Position numbers and translations under genes: made by a program. Source: Planococcus lenghuensis (lineage in GTDB: Bacteria > Bacillota > Bacilli > Bacillales_A > Planococcaceae). From it: DNA of 64,000 bases. Position 1 is the stretch's first letter; the number at the start of each line of letters is the position of its first letter. The DNA is taken from positions 2,646,001 through 2,710,000 of the forward strand of contig NZ_CP019640.1 of NCBI RefSeq assembly GCF_001999905.1, given 5' to 3'. Shown here one piece after another: positions 25,468-35,563 of this stretch. Below the pieces are notes generated by a model that was not told where the DNA came from, searched no databases, and worked only from the letters and a program-made list of their open reading frames with translations.

Positions 25468-26613
25468 ATGAAAATTGAGAGAAGGCACCTGACAGAAGTG
25501 CAGTACGCACGGGCATTTGCTATTTTCGCTGTATTAGCCGTTCATTCATCGAGTACCGGGGTCACATTGGTATCTCACAGCTCATTCACATTTCTGTTCT
25601 ATAACTTTTTCAACATCGCAGGCAAATTAGGAACACCTACTTTTATTTTTTTAAGCAGTTTCGTTCTTTTCTACACATATTATTACAGGGAATTCTCATT
25701 TCACTTACTTAAGCAATTCTACAAAAAACGCCTATTGTACATCTTAGTTCCTTATCTCTTTTTCTCAATTGTTTATTTTTCAGTGGTTCAGTTGATATAT
25801 GGGGAAGAAACCTCCTGGGCGCTTTTGATCCGTGATTTCTTTATTAAACTTGCGACTGGAGACGCTTACGCACATTTGTATTTTGTTTTTGTCAGTGTCC
25901 AATTTTATTTAATGTTTCCAGTACTGCTGTTGCTGTTTAAAAAATCGGCCTTTATCAGGAGATACGCGTTACCCATCGGGATTGCACTTCAATGGAGTTG
26001 GGTATGGCTGAATGCCGAATTTTTCCAAAGCCCGATGAAAGGGTCTATCGCATTCTCATACTTCATGTTTTATTTCTTTGGTGCATTTCTGGGCGTCAAT
26101 TACGAGAAAATCGCCGTTTATCTGTTTGATTGGAAGAGATACACATTGGCAATCGCCGCAATATTTATCGGCTATGGATTCATGATGAATCTGTATGTCG
26201 GTGTGTATTACTTGACGCGGACCGGACAGCTTTCTCCCTCTAATGAACTGGTGGAATTTGCTTGGAGCATGCACGCCCTCTTCGCTAGTAGTTCCATTTT
26301 TATCGTTGTCCATTTCTTTAAGTTTTGGAAAAACGAATGGGTTAAAAATATGCTTTATGAAATTGGTGCTGTATCGTTCGGCATTTACTTGATTCACCCG
26401 CTTTTTTTGCTGTTTCTCCGAGCAGCATTGCCAAGCGGAACACCGATCGTTTTTCATTCCTGGCAGTTGTTCACGTTAATCGTCATCTTCATAGGCAGTT
26501 GGCTCATCGTCCGATTGACATTCAATTATCTGCCATACAGCTGGATCATCTTTGGGAAAGATGGCACTCCGGCTTACCCTCCGGCAAAAACCGCAAGAAA
26601 AGCGAACGCATGA
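25468..26613 (+). CDS. Membrane acyltransferase (acyltransferase 3 family)
   Basis: 381 residues with about ten hydrophobic segments. The family moves acyl groups (often acetyl) to sugars of the envelope. FAIFAVLAVHSSS carries the conserved His in the first helix; KLGTPTFIFLSSF and YKKRLLYILVPYLFFS are further family marks, and IYLIHPLFLL is the last-but-one helix. The acceptor could be one of the wall glycopolymers whose genes follow. GGGAACGGTGAG precedes the ATG. Confidence 0.85.
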   Translation: MKIERRHLTEVQYARAFAIFAVLAVHSSSTGVTLVSHSSFTFLFYNFFNIAGKLGTPTFIFLSSFVLFYTYYYREFSFHLLKQFYKKRLLYILVPYLFFSIVYFSVVQLIYGEETSWALLIRDFFIKLATGDAYAHLYFVFVSVQFYLMFPVLLLLFKKSAFIRRYALPIGIALQWSWVWLNAEFFQSPMKGSIAFSYFMFYFFGAFLGVNYEKIAVYLFDWKRYTLAIAAIFIGYGFMMNLYVGVYYLTRTGQLSPSNELVEFAWSMHALFASSSIFIVVHFFKFWKNEWVKNMLYEIGAVSFGIYLIHPLFLLFLRAALPSGTPIVFHSWQLFTLIVIFIGSWLIVRLTFNYLPYSWIIFGKDGTPAYPPAKTARKANA

Positions 26614-26635
26614 AAACAAAGACACCTTAAAAAGA

Positions 26636-26664
26636 AAGAGCATCGGCTTTTAGCCGATGCTCTC
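26636..26664. terminator. Bidirectional terminator
   Basis: AGAGCATCGGC / GCCGATGCTCT perfect stem between convergent genes, with A-run before and T-rich run after. It overlaps the last codons of the minus-strand pseudogene. Confidence 0.8.
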
Positions 26665-27306
26665 TTTGTGTTTCTTTGTCAGGTGCCACGAGTACTTTTT
26701 GTCGGCTACGTTTCCGATCACTGCAAACACCAAAACACCGATAACCACAATAGCAGATTCTGTCGAATCAAAATTTCTGTAAGACGTCAGCGTGTTATCC
26801 AGCCACCGATAGCCGACCACCGACCAATAGGCTATGAGGAATCCGCTGGCAGCGCCGGCAACAGTTCCCCCTAAACTAAACCATTTCGTATCGCGCTTTA
26901 TGAAAAACAGCCCCGCCAGCAAACAGACAATAGAAATCACATGGAAATATGTATAAGGCCATTTGAGATTATTAAAAAATGGATATGTCCAGGCGTCAAT
27001 AACTTTGACAAGCCGGATGAGCTAGAATGCGAAACCTGCTCCGAGCAACAGTCCAAGCAGATTCAGCCGCTTGTAAAAAATCAAGAAAATGATAAATAAT
27101 ACCGGCATCACCGACAAGCCGATTATAATTGCTGAGATTAGAGAAGAAAAAGCCGGGCCGAGCGAGCCGGCTTCCACTGGAGGCAGCTGGGCAATTTCTT
27201 GTTGATAAAAGACGCTAACTCCAAAATATGCTAAAAGTATACTGATCCCCGTCATAAAGGTGGCCATCGCTGAAATTACGATTCTTACAAACCAATCCAT
27301 TGTCAT
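26650..27306 (-). pseudogene. Multi-spanning membrane protein interrupted by an in-frame TAG
   Basis: From ATG 27306 the frame gives 94 residues with two or three membrane segments and ends GLLLGAGFAF at TAG 27022-27024. The same frame then continues without interruption (LIRLVKVIDAWTYPFFNNL, then HVISIVCLLAGLFFIKRD) for another 123 residues with three or four more membrane segments, ending at 26650 in a good terminator. The GTG at 26940 would be the only start for the second part and has no obvious ribosome site. One nonsense mutation in a single gene explains this best. The intact product would be about 217 residues; family not recognised. Confidence 0.65.
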
Positions 27307-27383
27307 CCCCCTTTTTCTTTAATGGTCATAAGCAACCACTTTCCATTATTATACATACAGTATAAGTCCTGTGCATCAAGGGC

Positions 27384-27416
27384 AAAAAAATCGCAGGACA
27401 CTGAGGCTTCCTGCGT
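27384..27416 (-). terminator. Terminator of a decayed minus-strand gene
   Basis: GACGCAGGA / TCCTGCGAT stem followed by seven T's on the minus strand, with no intact gene in front of it. Confidence 0.7.
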
Positions 27417-27421
27417 CGCTT

Positions 27422-27480
27422 TTACTTATACGCCAGATGTTCATGTTCCCAAAACGCCTCTTCGAATTTCTCACTAAAAT
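27422..27480 (-). pseudogene. C-terminal gene scrap
   Basis: Just before the terminator at 27384 the minus strand reads YFSEKFEEAFWEHEHLAYK then TAA, with a stop immediately upstream. It looks like the tail of a lost protein; the surrounding 27310-27520 holds nothing else I can assign. Confidence 0.35.
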
Positions 27481-27517
27481 AAAATAATCAAGTCTATCAA
27501 TTCCGTGCAAGTTACAA

Positions 27518-27733
27518 TTATGATTCTTTTTCAGGATCTTTCATTGCTAACCCCGTGAACGGCAGGAAGACAATTCCCATTGCAATAAACGCGTTCCGAT
27601 AAATCTCGCTGGCTGTTGATTTATGTAGAGAATCCATAATACGCAAAGGTGAGTGAAGCAATCAGCCCTGACAAAACCAGTAGCAATAACAGGAGGTTCA
27701 CGCCCCTCCTTCGCTTTGTCCTCTGATTGTCAC
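27518..27733 (-). pseudogene. Frameshifted small membrane protein remnant
   Basis: GTG 27701 opens a hydrophobic frame (VNLLLLLLVLSGLIASL, then FAYYGFST) that stops at 27621-27623. In another frame the sequence resumes (STASEIYRNAFIAMGIVFLPF) and ends at TAA 27518-27520. Together they make a plausible small two-helix membrane protein with a frameshift near 27625. A GGAGGGGCG site precedes the GTG. Family unknown. Confidence 0.45.
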
Positions 27734-27879
27734 CTCGCCGGAGCACACAGAATGAAGTGGCAAATCTAACTCCAAATTATACCGTTTTTTCTGATAGCCA
27801 TCGTATAGTTACACATCGTAAACTGTATTTTTTCTTGCAAAAAACCCTAAAATAGGGGAGGATAAAGAAAGCATTCAGT

Positions 27880-28323
27880 ATGAATTGGCAGGAAGGGATA
27901 GTATCTGTGCGAATGAATCTAAAATCCTTGGAGCAAACTACTATGGTCGCGAAATTTTTAAACTCTGAAGTGTTCCGTTTCCTCGTGGTTGGCGTCGCCA
28001 ACACACTTAACTATTATGTACTGTACCTGCTGTTCAATTATGTGTTCCATATCAATTATTTAACAGCCCATATTACAGCATTCATCATCAGCATGATCGG
28101 TTCCTTTTACTTGAACTCCTATTACACGTATCGGTCACGGCCATCATTAAGTAAATTCTTGAAGTTTCCGCTGACTTATGTCGTCAATATTGCGATTTCG
28201 ACCGTAAGCATCTATATTCTCGTGGATCTGCTTGAGATTAATGAAACGGTATCGCCACTCATTGCGACGTTAATCGCAATCCCATTCACATTCGTCATTT
28301 CGAAGAAAATTTTAAAAACCTAG
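27880..28323 (+). CDS. GtrA-family membrane protein
   Basis: 147 residues with four membrane segments (about 30-50, 60-80, 97-115, 122-140). FRFLVVGVANTLNYYVLYLLF and AFIISMIGSFYLNSYYTYRS are typical of GtrA/DPMS-like proteins, which are thought to flip undecaprenyl-phosphate-linked sugars. The start is uncertain: a GTG at 27907 has AGGAAGGG about ten bases upstream and may be the real one. It is convergent with the GtrB-like enzyme; the two share a terminator. Confidence 0.8.
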   Translation: MNWQEGIVSVRMNLKSLEQTTMVAKFLNSEVFRFLVVGVANTLNYYVLYLLFNYVFHINYLTAHITAFIISMIGSFYLNSYYTYRSRPSLSKFLKFPLTYVVNIAISTVSIYILVDLLEINETVSPLIATLIAIPFTFVISKKILKT

Positions 28324-28329
28324 TAAAAG

Positions 28330-28374
28330 AAGACCTTGCCAAGAAATCAGGAGATTTCACTTGGCCAGGTCTTT
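28330..28374. terminator. Bidirectional terminator shared by gtrA-like and gtrB-like genes
   Basis: AAGACCTTGCCAAG / CTTGGCCAGGTCTT stem with TTTTT; it overlaps the last codons of the minus-strand gene. Confidence 0.75.
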
Positions 28375-29343
28375 TTCATATACAGAGTGTAATTTTTCTT
28401 CAGGTGGCGTTGTTTGTGAATAATACTCGTCGATAAGGTAAACCGGCCGATTTTTCGTTTCCAAGAAAATCTTGCCTAAATACTCGCCAATAATACCGAG
28501 CGACAGAAGCTGCATGCCGCCAAGAAACAAAATCACAACCATTAACGATGGGTAACCCGGCACCGGATCTCCGAAAAATAGTGTACGCAGGACGATGAAC
28601 ACCATATACACGAATGCGAAAACCGAAACAATGAGTCCGAAGAATGACGACAGCCGAAGCGGTTCTACGGTAGATGAAGTCAAGCCATCAATCGCAAGAT
28701 TAAAAAGCTTTGGATAGTTCCATTTTGTCGTCCCGGCTGCCCGTGCTTCCCGGTCAAACAGGATCTCTTTCTTGTGATAACCAATCCAACTGAACATCCC
28801 TTTAGTATACCGTTGGGATTCCCGCATCTGTTTTAGCGCATCGATACACCGTCGGTCAAGCAGTCTGAAATCTCCGGTGTCGGGCTGAATTGGCACATTC
28901 GATACTTTATCCAAAATTCTATAATAAGAATTCGATGACCATTTCTTGAACCAACTCTCGCCTGCGCGGCTCCTTCTCTTAGCGAATACGTCATCATAGC
29001 CTTGCTCCCAATAACCGATCATTTCAGGGATCAGTTCAGGCGGGTCCTGCAAATCCGCATCGATAATGATGACTGCATCCCCTTGGACATGATCAATTCC
29101 TGCAAGCATAGCTACTTCTTTCCCAAAGTTCCTGGATAAATTAACATAAGAAATTTCCGGATAATCCAGCCGCAGCAGCTTCAGCTTCTCGAGAGTCCGG
29201 TCCCGGCTGCCATCATTGACGAACAGAAATTCAAATCGATAATCAGCCAGCGCCGATGTGACACCTTTCAAACGCTTCAAGAGCACCTCAAGCACTTCTT
29301 CTTCATTGTATGCCGGGATAAGTATCGTAATCAATTTCTTCAA
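28357..29343 (-). CDS. GtrB-like polyprenyl-phosphate glycosyltransferase (family 2)
   Basis: About 328 residues from the TTG of LKKLITIL, which has AAAGGTGA seven bases upstream. The GT-A domain shows LIPAYNEEE, VNDGSRDRT, DADLQDPPE and FRLLDRRCI, and two membrane helices close the protein (about 230-255, 270-290), the GtrB/CsbB/DPM1 layout. It would transfer a sugar, probably glucose from UDP-glucose, to undecaprenyl phosphate on the inner face of the membrane. It works with the neighbouring GtrA-like and GtrII-like proteins. Confidence 0.85.
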   Translation of the reverse strand: MKKLITILIPAYNEEEVLEVLLKRLKGVTSALADYRFEFLFVNDGSRDRTLEKLKLLRLDYPEISYVNLSRNFGKEVAMLAGIDHVQGDAVIIIDADLQDPPELIPEMIGYWEQGYDDVFAKRRSRAGESWFKKWSSNSYYRILDKVSNVPIQPDTGDFRLLDRRCIDALKQMRESQRYTKGMFSWIGYHKKEILFDREARAAGTTKWNYPKLFNLAIDGLTSSTVEPLRLSSFFGLIVSVFAFVYMVFIVLRTLFFGDPVPGYPSLMVVILFLGGMQLLSLGIIGEYLGKIFLETKNRPVYLIDEYYSQTTPPEEKLHSVYEKDLAK

Positions 29344-29534
29344 TTTAACTTCACCTTTCATTTCCTTCAACTGGTTCGTCCCTGATTATATCACGAACGC
29401 AGCCCTCGATATCGATCAATTACAATGTATCAGACCAAGGGTGTCCTTTTCAAACGAATATCTGCTATGATATAATTTCGAATGATTTTTAACAATACTT
29501 TACAGCATCCATCAAAGTACAGAAGGAGAAAAAA

Positions 29535-31067
29535 ATGTCCGATCAGCAATTGTCAAACTGGCTTCAACAGTTGAAACCCCAAACGAAAACCGCTTTTATC
29601 TCAGTATTGGTCATCGGATTCCTTACGCATACGTTTGTCTTCACGAATACATTACCAAATCATGACGGACTGGTGAATCTCTACAGTACACAGGATAAGT
29701 CAGACCTCGGCCGCTTTTTCCTGTCACCTTTCAGTGGCATAAGCTCTTATTTCAGCCTGCCATGGATCAATGGTGTTCTTTCTGTTTTTTACTTAGCGTT
29801 AATGGCAGCTGCTCTTGTGGAACTATTTCAGCTGGAAAAGAGAATTTCCGTTATCCTGACGGGAGGTCTGGTCGTCACTTTCCCGGCTGTTAGCTCTACA
29901 TACGCTTATATGTTCACAGCAGATGGTTATATGGCTGGAGCAATGCTTACCGTCCTGGCATTACTTATCACAAACAAATACAAGTATGGTTTCCTGCCTG
30001 GCAGTCTGTTATTTTACTTTGGCGTTGGAGTCTATCAAGCCAACTTGCCATTCCTTCTTACACTAGTCGCCGTTCTTCTTGTGAGTGATATTCTAATACG
30101 CGGAATGAAATTGAAGGAATTTATCATACAAACGATTCGCTGCGGCCTGCTTACGGTAATCGGCATGGTGCTGTACGCAGTAACATTCAGGATTTATAGA
30201 AGCAGATCTGGAAATATATCAGATTACCAAGGGCTGTCTGATGTGGGGCTAAGCATTGATATTATCGATGAAGCCATCTGGCAGGTGGTGGGCAGGACTG
30301 GAGACTTTTTCTTCCGTGGATTCTTAACTGATATTCCTGTTACGTTATTTGGAATGCTGAATATAGTCGTGTTCCTGCTCATTGCTGCCGGCATTGTGTT
30401 GCTCATCATACAGAACCGATTATGGCAGGACTGGCTCATGCTGCTCATCGCATTTGTACTTCTTGCAGCGTTGCCGTTTCTATCCTACAGCCTATACTTC
30501 ATTTCACCTGGCGTTGTCTATCATATGCTGATGGTGATGGCACTTCTTAGCTTTTATTTACTTCCTGTCATTTTCTTTGACCGACTAGACCTTCAGGTTT
30601 TTTCGAATAAGATCTTCTCATGGATGACAATTCTTGCGATGACACTCATCGTATTCAATTTCGCGATCATCGCCAATATTACCTATTTCAATCTTGATTT
30701 GAAATATGAAAAGACGACAGCTTTCGCTGGCCGGCTCGTTAGCCGAATCGATCATACTCCGGACATAGATGAAGCAGGTAAACTGGCAATTATCGGCAGA
30801 GCACAGACGGATTTACCACTCACTTCGGAGATAATTCCACAAAGCATTCCAGCAATGACCGGTTCATCCGGCGGTCTCCTGCTGACACAGCCTTATCTGT
30901 ATCAAGCCCTGTTCAATACGTATTATGACCTTTCCTACAGGCTCGCTACTCCGCCTGAAATCCAGGCACTACAGGAGACCGAAGCTTACGAAGAGATGGC
31001 TGTCTGGCCGGCTGAAAATTCTGTTCGCGTAATCGACGACATCATCGTTGTGAAATTCGGGGAATAA
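29535..31067 (+). CDS. GtrII-like multi-spanning glucosyltransferase
   Basis: 510 residues with about ten membrane segments. The acidic loop after the first helix (LPNHDGLVNLY) and the layout with a C-terminal extracellular domain (about 400-510) fit the GtrII family (glucosyltransferase domain, PF14264), GT-C-type enzymes that take sugar from an undecaprenyl-phosphate carrier and add it to an external glycopolymer. AGAAGGAG precedes the ATG. With GtrA and GtrB it makes a complete three-part glycosylation system; the acceptor may be a teichoic acid. Confidence 0.75.
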   Translation: MSDQQLSNWLQQLKPQTKTAFISVLVIGFLTHTFVFTNTLPNHDGLVNLYSTQDKSDLGRFFLSPFSGISSYFSLPWINGVLSVFYLALMAAALVELFQLEKRISVILTGGLVVTFPAVSSTYAYMFTADGYMAGAMLTVLALLITNKYKYGFLPGSLLFYFGVGVYQANLPFLLTLVAVLLVSDILIRGMKLKEFIIQTIRCGLLTVIGMVLYAVTFRIYRSRSGNISDYQGLSDVGLSIDIIDEAIWQVVGRTGDFFFRGFLTDIPVTLFGMLNIVVFLLIAAGIVLLIIQNRLWQDWLMLLIAFVLLAALPFLSYSLYFISPGVVYHMLMVMALLSFYLLPVIFFDRLDLQVFSNKIFSWMTILAMTLIVFNFAIIANITYFNLDLKYEKTTAFAGRLVSRIDHTPDIDEAGKLAIIGRAQTDLPLTSEIIPQSIPAMTGSSGGLLLTQPYLYQALFNTYYDLSYRLATPPEIQALQETEAYEEMAVWPAENSVRVIDDIIVVKFGE

Positions 31068-31114
31068 CTATCCGCTCAGTCAAGTAATATAGAATCTCTA
31101 AATATTTTCTAATT

Positions 31115-31149
31115 AACCCGCTAATTCATAATTGGATCGGCGGGTTTTT
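31115..31149 (+). terminator. Terminator of the GtrII-like gene
   Basis: AACCCGC / GCGGGTT stem followed by T's. The rest of 31068-31360 is AT-rich and shows nothing else I can assign apart from room for the next promoter. Confidence 0.7.
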
Positions 31150-31360
31150 AAGTAAGTTTAAATGCACACAGTGAAACAATTATCAGTAATGCATTCAAGA
31201 TAGAGTTTCGACCACGGTATGAGAATCAGCCTCCTTTTAAAATAATTTACAGCTAGTTTAAAAACAGCTGCTTTCCATCTTTCATTCAAAAAAATTTATG
31301 CTATAATCTAAATTAGTACAATTCATCCAATACTTTAGTCCTTATGTCAAAGGAGATACC

Positions 31361-32563
31361 ATGAGAAAATTCACCGTCTATCTCATCTTAACGCTGCTAA
31401 TTATCTTATCTGTTTTGTTACCGGGCACATTGCGGGCGAACGCTGTGGAAACTCCTGTGTCTGTTTATGCGAATGGCAGTCTGATTCAATATGATTCAGC
31501 ACCGACTGTTGTAAATGGACGGACGATGGTGCCAATTCGCCATACACTTGAAGCTTTCGGAGCGACAGTTCAATGGAACAGCAATACAAAATGGACGACG
31601 ATCACGAAAGGATCGGATACTGTCCAAATTCGGACAAACGATACAACTGCTTACCGGAACGGGGTGGCTTTCACCTTGGAAACAGCTCCTTTCAGTAAAA
31701 ATAACAGAAGTTACGTGCCACTACGATTCATAGCAGAGACTTTCGGGTACCGGGTGGAGTGGAACAGCACTTCCCGTTCCGTCTTCATCACCGAGCCTCT
31801 GCAGCCCATAGCTGTTCCAGTTCTTATGTATCATCATATTGCTGAGAACGGAGCGAGCGGCTCAATCATTTCACCGGCACGTTTCCGTGAACACATGCAA
31901 ATGATCCATGCAGAGGGTTATACGACAATTACGGATAACCAGCTGTATGAGAATCTAAAAAATGGCGCACCGCTTCCGCTAAAACCGATTTTAATCACAT
32001 TTGATGATGGCTATCAAAGTAATTTTACATATGCCTATCCAACTCTGAAAGAATTGGGAATGAAAGCCAGTATTCATCTTATTACAAGCAGGGTTACTGA
32101 TGGAACTCCTTCATATACGAATGAAATTCCTAAAATGTCATGGGCAGAGGCACAGCAATCAGGAGATGTATTCTCATTTCAAGGACATACAGAGGATTCT
32201 CACTTCAAAGGCGTGACAGCGAATGGCACAACCCGAGGTGTTATCACCGGCAGAATTATTAAGGCTGATGGTCAATTAGAGACCCAAGCGGAATTTGAGG
32301 AAAGATTGCTTCGGGACCTCACCGTTTCAAAACAAACGATTGAGGAGCGGCTTGGCCAGCAAGTGATAACTCTTGCCTATCCATTCGGCGATTATTCTGC
32401 AGATACCATCCGCATCGCCCAAAAAGCAGGGTACAAGATGGCCTTCACCGTCAAACAAGGTAAAGTTGAGTCGACTACTGCGGATCTGTTCCGACTGAAC
32501 CGCATCACAGGTAATGGTCAGCTGACTGCAGACCAGTTGCGGCAAGTCATAAACCAATACTGA
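31361..32563 (+). CDS. Secreted polysaccharide deacetylase with copper-amine-oxidase-like N-domain
   Basis: 400 residues. Signal peptide (about 1-28, cut after RANA), then a copper-amine-oxidase N-terminal-like domain (about 35-145: VNGRTMVPIRHTLEAFGATV and SYVPLRFIAETFGYRVEW are its two repeats), a wall-associated module. The catalytic part is a NodB-type deacetylase: VLMYHHI, TFDDGYQSN with the metal Asp, GHTEDSH with the histidines, and AYPFGDYS. It probably removes acetyl groups from peptidoglycan or an exopolysaccharide. Monocistronic, with ribosome site AAAGGAG. Confidence 0.85.
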   Translation: MRKFTVYLILTLLIILSVLLPGTLRANAVETPVSVYANGSLIQYDSAPTVVNGRTMVPIRHTLEAFGATVQWNSNTKWTTITKGSDTVQIRTNDTTAYRNGVAFTLETAPFSKNNRSYVPLRFIAETFGYRVEWNSTSRSVFITEPLQPIAVPVLMYHHIAENGASGSIISPARFREHMQMIHAEGYTTITDNQLYENLKNGAPLPLKPILITFDDGYQSNFTYAYPTLKELGMKASIHLITSRVTDGTPSYTNEIPKMSWAEAQQSGDVFSFQGHTEDSHFKGVTANGTTRGVITGRIIKADGQLETQAEFEERLLRDLTVSKQTIEERLGQQVITLAYPFGDYSADTIRIAQKAGYKMAFTVKQGKVESTTADLFRLNRITGNGQLTADQLRQVINQY

Positions 32564-32585
32564 GAGATATAGCAATATTTAATCG

Positions 32586-32628
32586 AAAAAGAAGCAGAGG
32601 ATAAGTTTCATCCCCTGCTTCTTTTTTT
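32586..32628. terminator. Bidirectional terminator
   Basis: AAAAAGAAGCAG / CTGCTTCTTTTT stem between convergent deacetylase and pgcA. Confidence 0.8.
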
Positions 32629-32632
32629 GATA

Positions 32633-34375
32633 CTATGCCTGCATATTCTGTCTGACCCGCGCCATAACTGCCTCTTTTAATCCTACCAATGCTTGTTCAC
32701 TGGCCTTTGCTGTAGTTCTTTTGACGCCGAAATAGAATTTAATCTTCGGTTCTGTACCCGATGGACGCAGGCAGAACCACGATCCGTCTTCAAGCTTGTA
32801 TTTCAGAACATTCGATGCGGGCAACGTAATCGCTTCTTCAGATTGATCAGCAGTGAAAGTCCGGACGCCGGTCTTATAATCCTCAATTTCAGTCACCTGC
32901 TGTCTGCCGGCGGACTCGGGCGGTGCCGAACGGAAGCCGGAGAGAATCACATTTATTTGTGCGACACCGTCCTTGCCTTTCAGTGTCAGCGACTCCAGGC
33001 CTTCCCTATAGTAACCGTACGTCTGGAACAATTCCTGCAGCCCGTCATACAGGGTCATGCCTTTCGCTTTATAGAAAGCGCCTACTTCAGCAATTAGCAT
33101 GCACGTCTGAATGGCATCTTTATCCCGCACGAAGTCCTTGACCAAATAGCCGTAGCTCTCTTCGTAGCCAAATAGGAAGCTTTTCTCACCTGTCTGTTCA
33201 AACTCCAAGATTTTCTCTCCGATGAATTTAAACCCGGTCAGTGTATCGATCGTATCCACACCATGGGCAGCTGCAATATCACGTCCGATTTCCGAAGTCA
33301 CAATCGTTTTCAGCACGACCGCATTTTCAGGAAGCGTATTTGATTTTTGTTTTTCTTCGATCAAATAATGCAGCAGGAGTGCCCCGACTTGATTGCCGGT
33401 CAGCACCTCGAACGCGCCATCCGCATTCCGCACGGCGACGCCGACCCGGTCGGTATCCGGATCTGTCGCCATGAGAAGATCCGCGTTATGCTGTTCACCG
33501 TACTTGATGGCCAGCTCGAACGCTGCATGTTCTTCCGGATTCGGGAATTCAACCGTCGGAAAACTGGAATCGGGCTTTTCCTGTTCCGGTACGACTTTCA
33601 CATGCTTGAAGCCAATCGCTTCAAGCCCTCTACGGACGGGAATATTCCCGGTTCCATGGAGCGGCGTGTAAATGATGGTGAAATCATCTGCCACTTCACT
33701 GATCACATCTGAATTGGCCGTCACTGTCTTCAATTGTTGCATATACGCCCGGTCGACCGTCTCACCGATGACTGACAGCAGGCCGGATGCCTTTAGCTCT
33801 TCTTCATTTCCGACATCGATCGCCAATTCGTCTTCCACGGCGTTTACGTTCCCCACGATGGCATCCGCCGCTTCGGACGTCACCTGTGCGCCATCTTCCC
33901 CGTACACTTTGAAGCCGTTATACTCCGGTGGGTTGTGACTCGCTGTAATCACAATTCCGTTAAACGCATGCAGATACCGGACGGCGAATGATAGCTCCGG
34001 TGTTGATCGCAGCGATTCAAACACATACGTCTGAATGCCATGCGCGCCAAGCGTCTTTGCCGCTTCCAGCGCGAATTCAGGAGATTTAAAACGGGAATCA
34101 TACGCGATCGCCACACCGCGGGCTTTCGCTTCCTCACCATGTGAATCGATATAGCGGGCAAGGCCTTCCGCAGCTTTTCGGATGGTATAGATGTTCATCC
34201 GATTAATGCCTGGTCCGAGTTCCCCGCGGATGCCGCCCGTTCCAAATTCCAATGCCCGGTAAAAGCTGTCCTCAAGCTGTTTCGGGTCCTGTTCCAGTGC
34301 ATGGAGCGCTGTTTTCAGTTCCGGATCCAATCCGCTGAATTGTTGCCACCTAGTAACTTCTTTCTGCCAATCCAT
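32633..34375 (-). CDS. pgcA: Phosphoglucomutase (alpha-D-phosphohexomutase)
   Basis: 580 residues, the length of B. subtilis PgcA (581). Converts glucose-6-phosphate to glucose-1-phosphate for UDP-glucose synthesis. Seen: [13 protein letters not shown], the phosphoserine loop [15 protein letters not shown], the metal loop [10 protein letters not shown], sugar loop [11 protein letters not shown] and phosphate loop [14 protein letters not shown]. It lies directly upstream of gtaB, 28 bases away, so the two successive steps are probably co-transcribed. Confidence 0.92.
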   Translation of the reverse strand: MDWQKEVTRWQQFSGLDPELKTALHALEQDPKQLEDSFYRALEFGTGGIRGELGPGINRMNIYTIRKAAEGLARYIDSHGEEAKARGVAIAYDSRFKSPEFALEAAKTLGAHGIQTYVFESLRSTPELSFAVRYLHAFNGIVITASHNPPEYNGFKVYGEDGAQVTSEAADAIVGNVNAVEDELAIDVGNEEELKASGLLSVIGETVDRAYMQQLKTVTANSDVISEVADDFTIIYTPLHGTGNIPVRRGLEAIGFKHVKVVPEQEKPDSSFPTVEFPNPEEHAAFELAIKYGEQHNADLLMATDPDTDRVGVAVRNADGAFEVLTGNQVGALLLHYLIEEKQKSNTLPENAVVLKTIVTSEIGRDIAAAHGVDTIDTLTGFKFIGEKILEFEQTGEKSFLFGYEESYGYLVKDFVRDKDAIQTCMLIAEVGAFYKAKGMTLYDGLQELFQTYGYYREGLESLTLKGKDGVAQINVILSGFRSAPPESAGRQQVTEIEDYKTGVRTFTADQSEEAITLPASNVLKYKLEDGSWFCLRPSGTEPKIKFYFGVKRTTAKASEQALVGLKEAVMARVRQNMQA

Positions 34376-34403
34376 TCAGATACCCCCATCAGCTTATACA
34401 TAA

Positions 34404-35294
34404 TTATTGTCCGATCTCTTCCTTGTTTAAGATGCTCTCCAGGTAAGCCAACACATCTCCACGCAAATCATCCCGCATAAGCGCATAATCGACCGTCGCT
34501 TTAATGAAACCGAACTTATCCCCGACGTCATAACGGAGTCCGGTGAATTCTTTGGCGAGCACAACCTGTTTTTCATTCAGCTTCAATAGGGCGTCCGTCA
34601 ATTGGATTTCACCGCCAGCCCCTGGCTCCAGTGTCTCCAGAATATCGAAGATTTCGGGACGCAGAACGTACCGGCCCATGATTGCATAATTGGAGGGTGC
34701 ATCTTCCCGTTTCGGCTTTTCGACGAATGAATCAACATGGATGATGCCGCTGTCCGTCTGCATGCCTTTCGGAGAGATAATTCCGTACTTCGACACATCG
34801 CTTTCCGGAACCTGTTGCACTCCGACGACAGACGAATTATAGCGCTCATACGCTGAAATCAACTGCTTCAATGCTGGATTTCCCGGTGAATGAACGATAT
34901 CGTCTCCGAGTAGTACCGCAAATGGCTCATCACCGACAAAGCGGCTTGCACATGCGATGGCATGGCCCAGCCCTTTCGGTTCTTTCTGACGAATGTAGTG
35001 GATATTCACCATATTAGAGATTGACTGGATTTCTTTCAGAACATCATGCTTCCCTTTTTGCGCCAGTGTTTCTTCCAGTTCGTAGGATTTATCGAAATGG
35101 TCTTCGATGGCCCGTTTACCACGCCCACTAACGATAATGATATCTTCAATACCAGATGCGACCGCCTCTTCTACGATATATTGGATGGTCGGCTTATCTA
35201 CAATCGGCAGCATTTCTTTCGGTTGTGCTTTTGTGGCCGGAAGAAAGCGCGTCCCAAGACCCGCCGCCGGGATAATGGCTTTTCTGACTTTCAT
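34404..35294 (-). CDS. gtaB: UTP--glucose-1-phosphate uridylyltransferase
   Basis: 296 residues. Makes UDP-glucose from UTP and glucose-1-phosphate. The nucleotidyltransferase signature [43 protein letters not shown] and LLGDDIV are all present, and [21 protein letters not shown] follows. UDP-glucose feeds teichoic acid glucosylation and glycolipid anchors. Operon with pgcA; here gtaB is promoter-proximal. Confidence 0.92.
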   Translation of the reverse strand: MKVRKAIIPAAGLGTRFLPATKAQPKEMLPIVDKPTIQYIVEEAVASGIEDIIIVSGRGKRAIEDHFDKSYELEETLAQKGKHDVLKEIQSISNMVNIHYIRQKEPKGLGHAIACASRFVGDEPFAVLLGDDIVHSPGNPALKQLISAYERYNSSVVGVQQVPESDVSKYGIISPKGMQTDSGIIHVDSFVEKPKREDAPSNYAIMGRYVLRPEIFDILETLEPGAGGEIQLTDALLKLNEKQVVLAKEFTGLRYDVGDKFGFIKATVDYALMRDDLRGDVLAYLESILNKEEIGQ

Positions 35295-35522
35295 AGAATC
35301 ACTCCTGATCGGCCCCTTCTGCAGCAGGACCCTAATTTTATTAAGTTTGTTTCCTGTGCTATTTTACCATAAAACAGGCAACAATTGTCTGAATTCAATA
35401 TGTCGTTTTTTCAGCTACGCTTGCTGAAAACCGCTTTTAATTGGCAAAGAAACCATATAAAAGCAAGAAATATAGTAAGCTTTGAAAAGCAAATTACCGT
35501 TGACTCTATATCAAACAGAAAA

Positions 35523-35556
35523 GCAAAGGCCGGATTCATCAACAGAATCCGGCTTT
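35523..35556 (-). terminator. Terminator of the LTA-synthase-family gene
   Basis: AAAGCCGGATTC / GAATCCGGC stem, followed by TTTGCTTTT on the minus strand. Confidence 0.7.
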
Positions 35557-35563
35557 AGATTGA

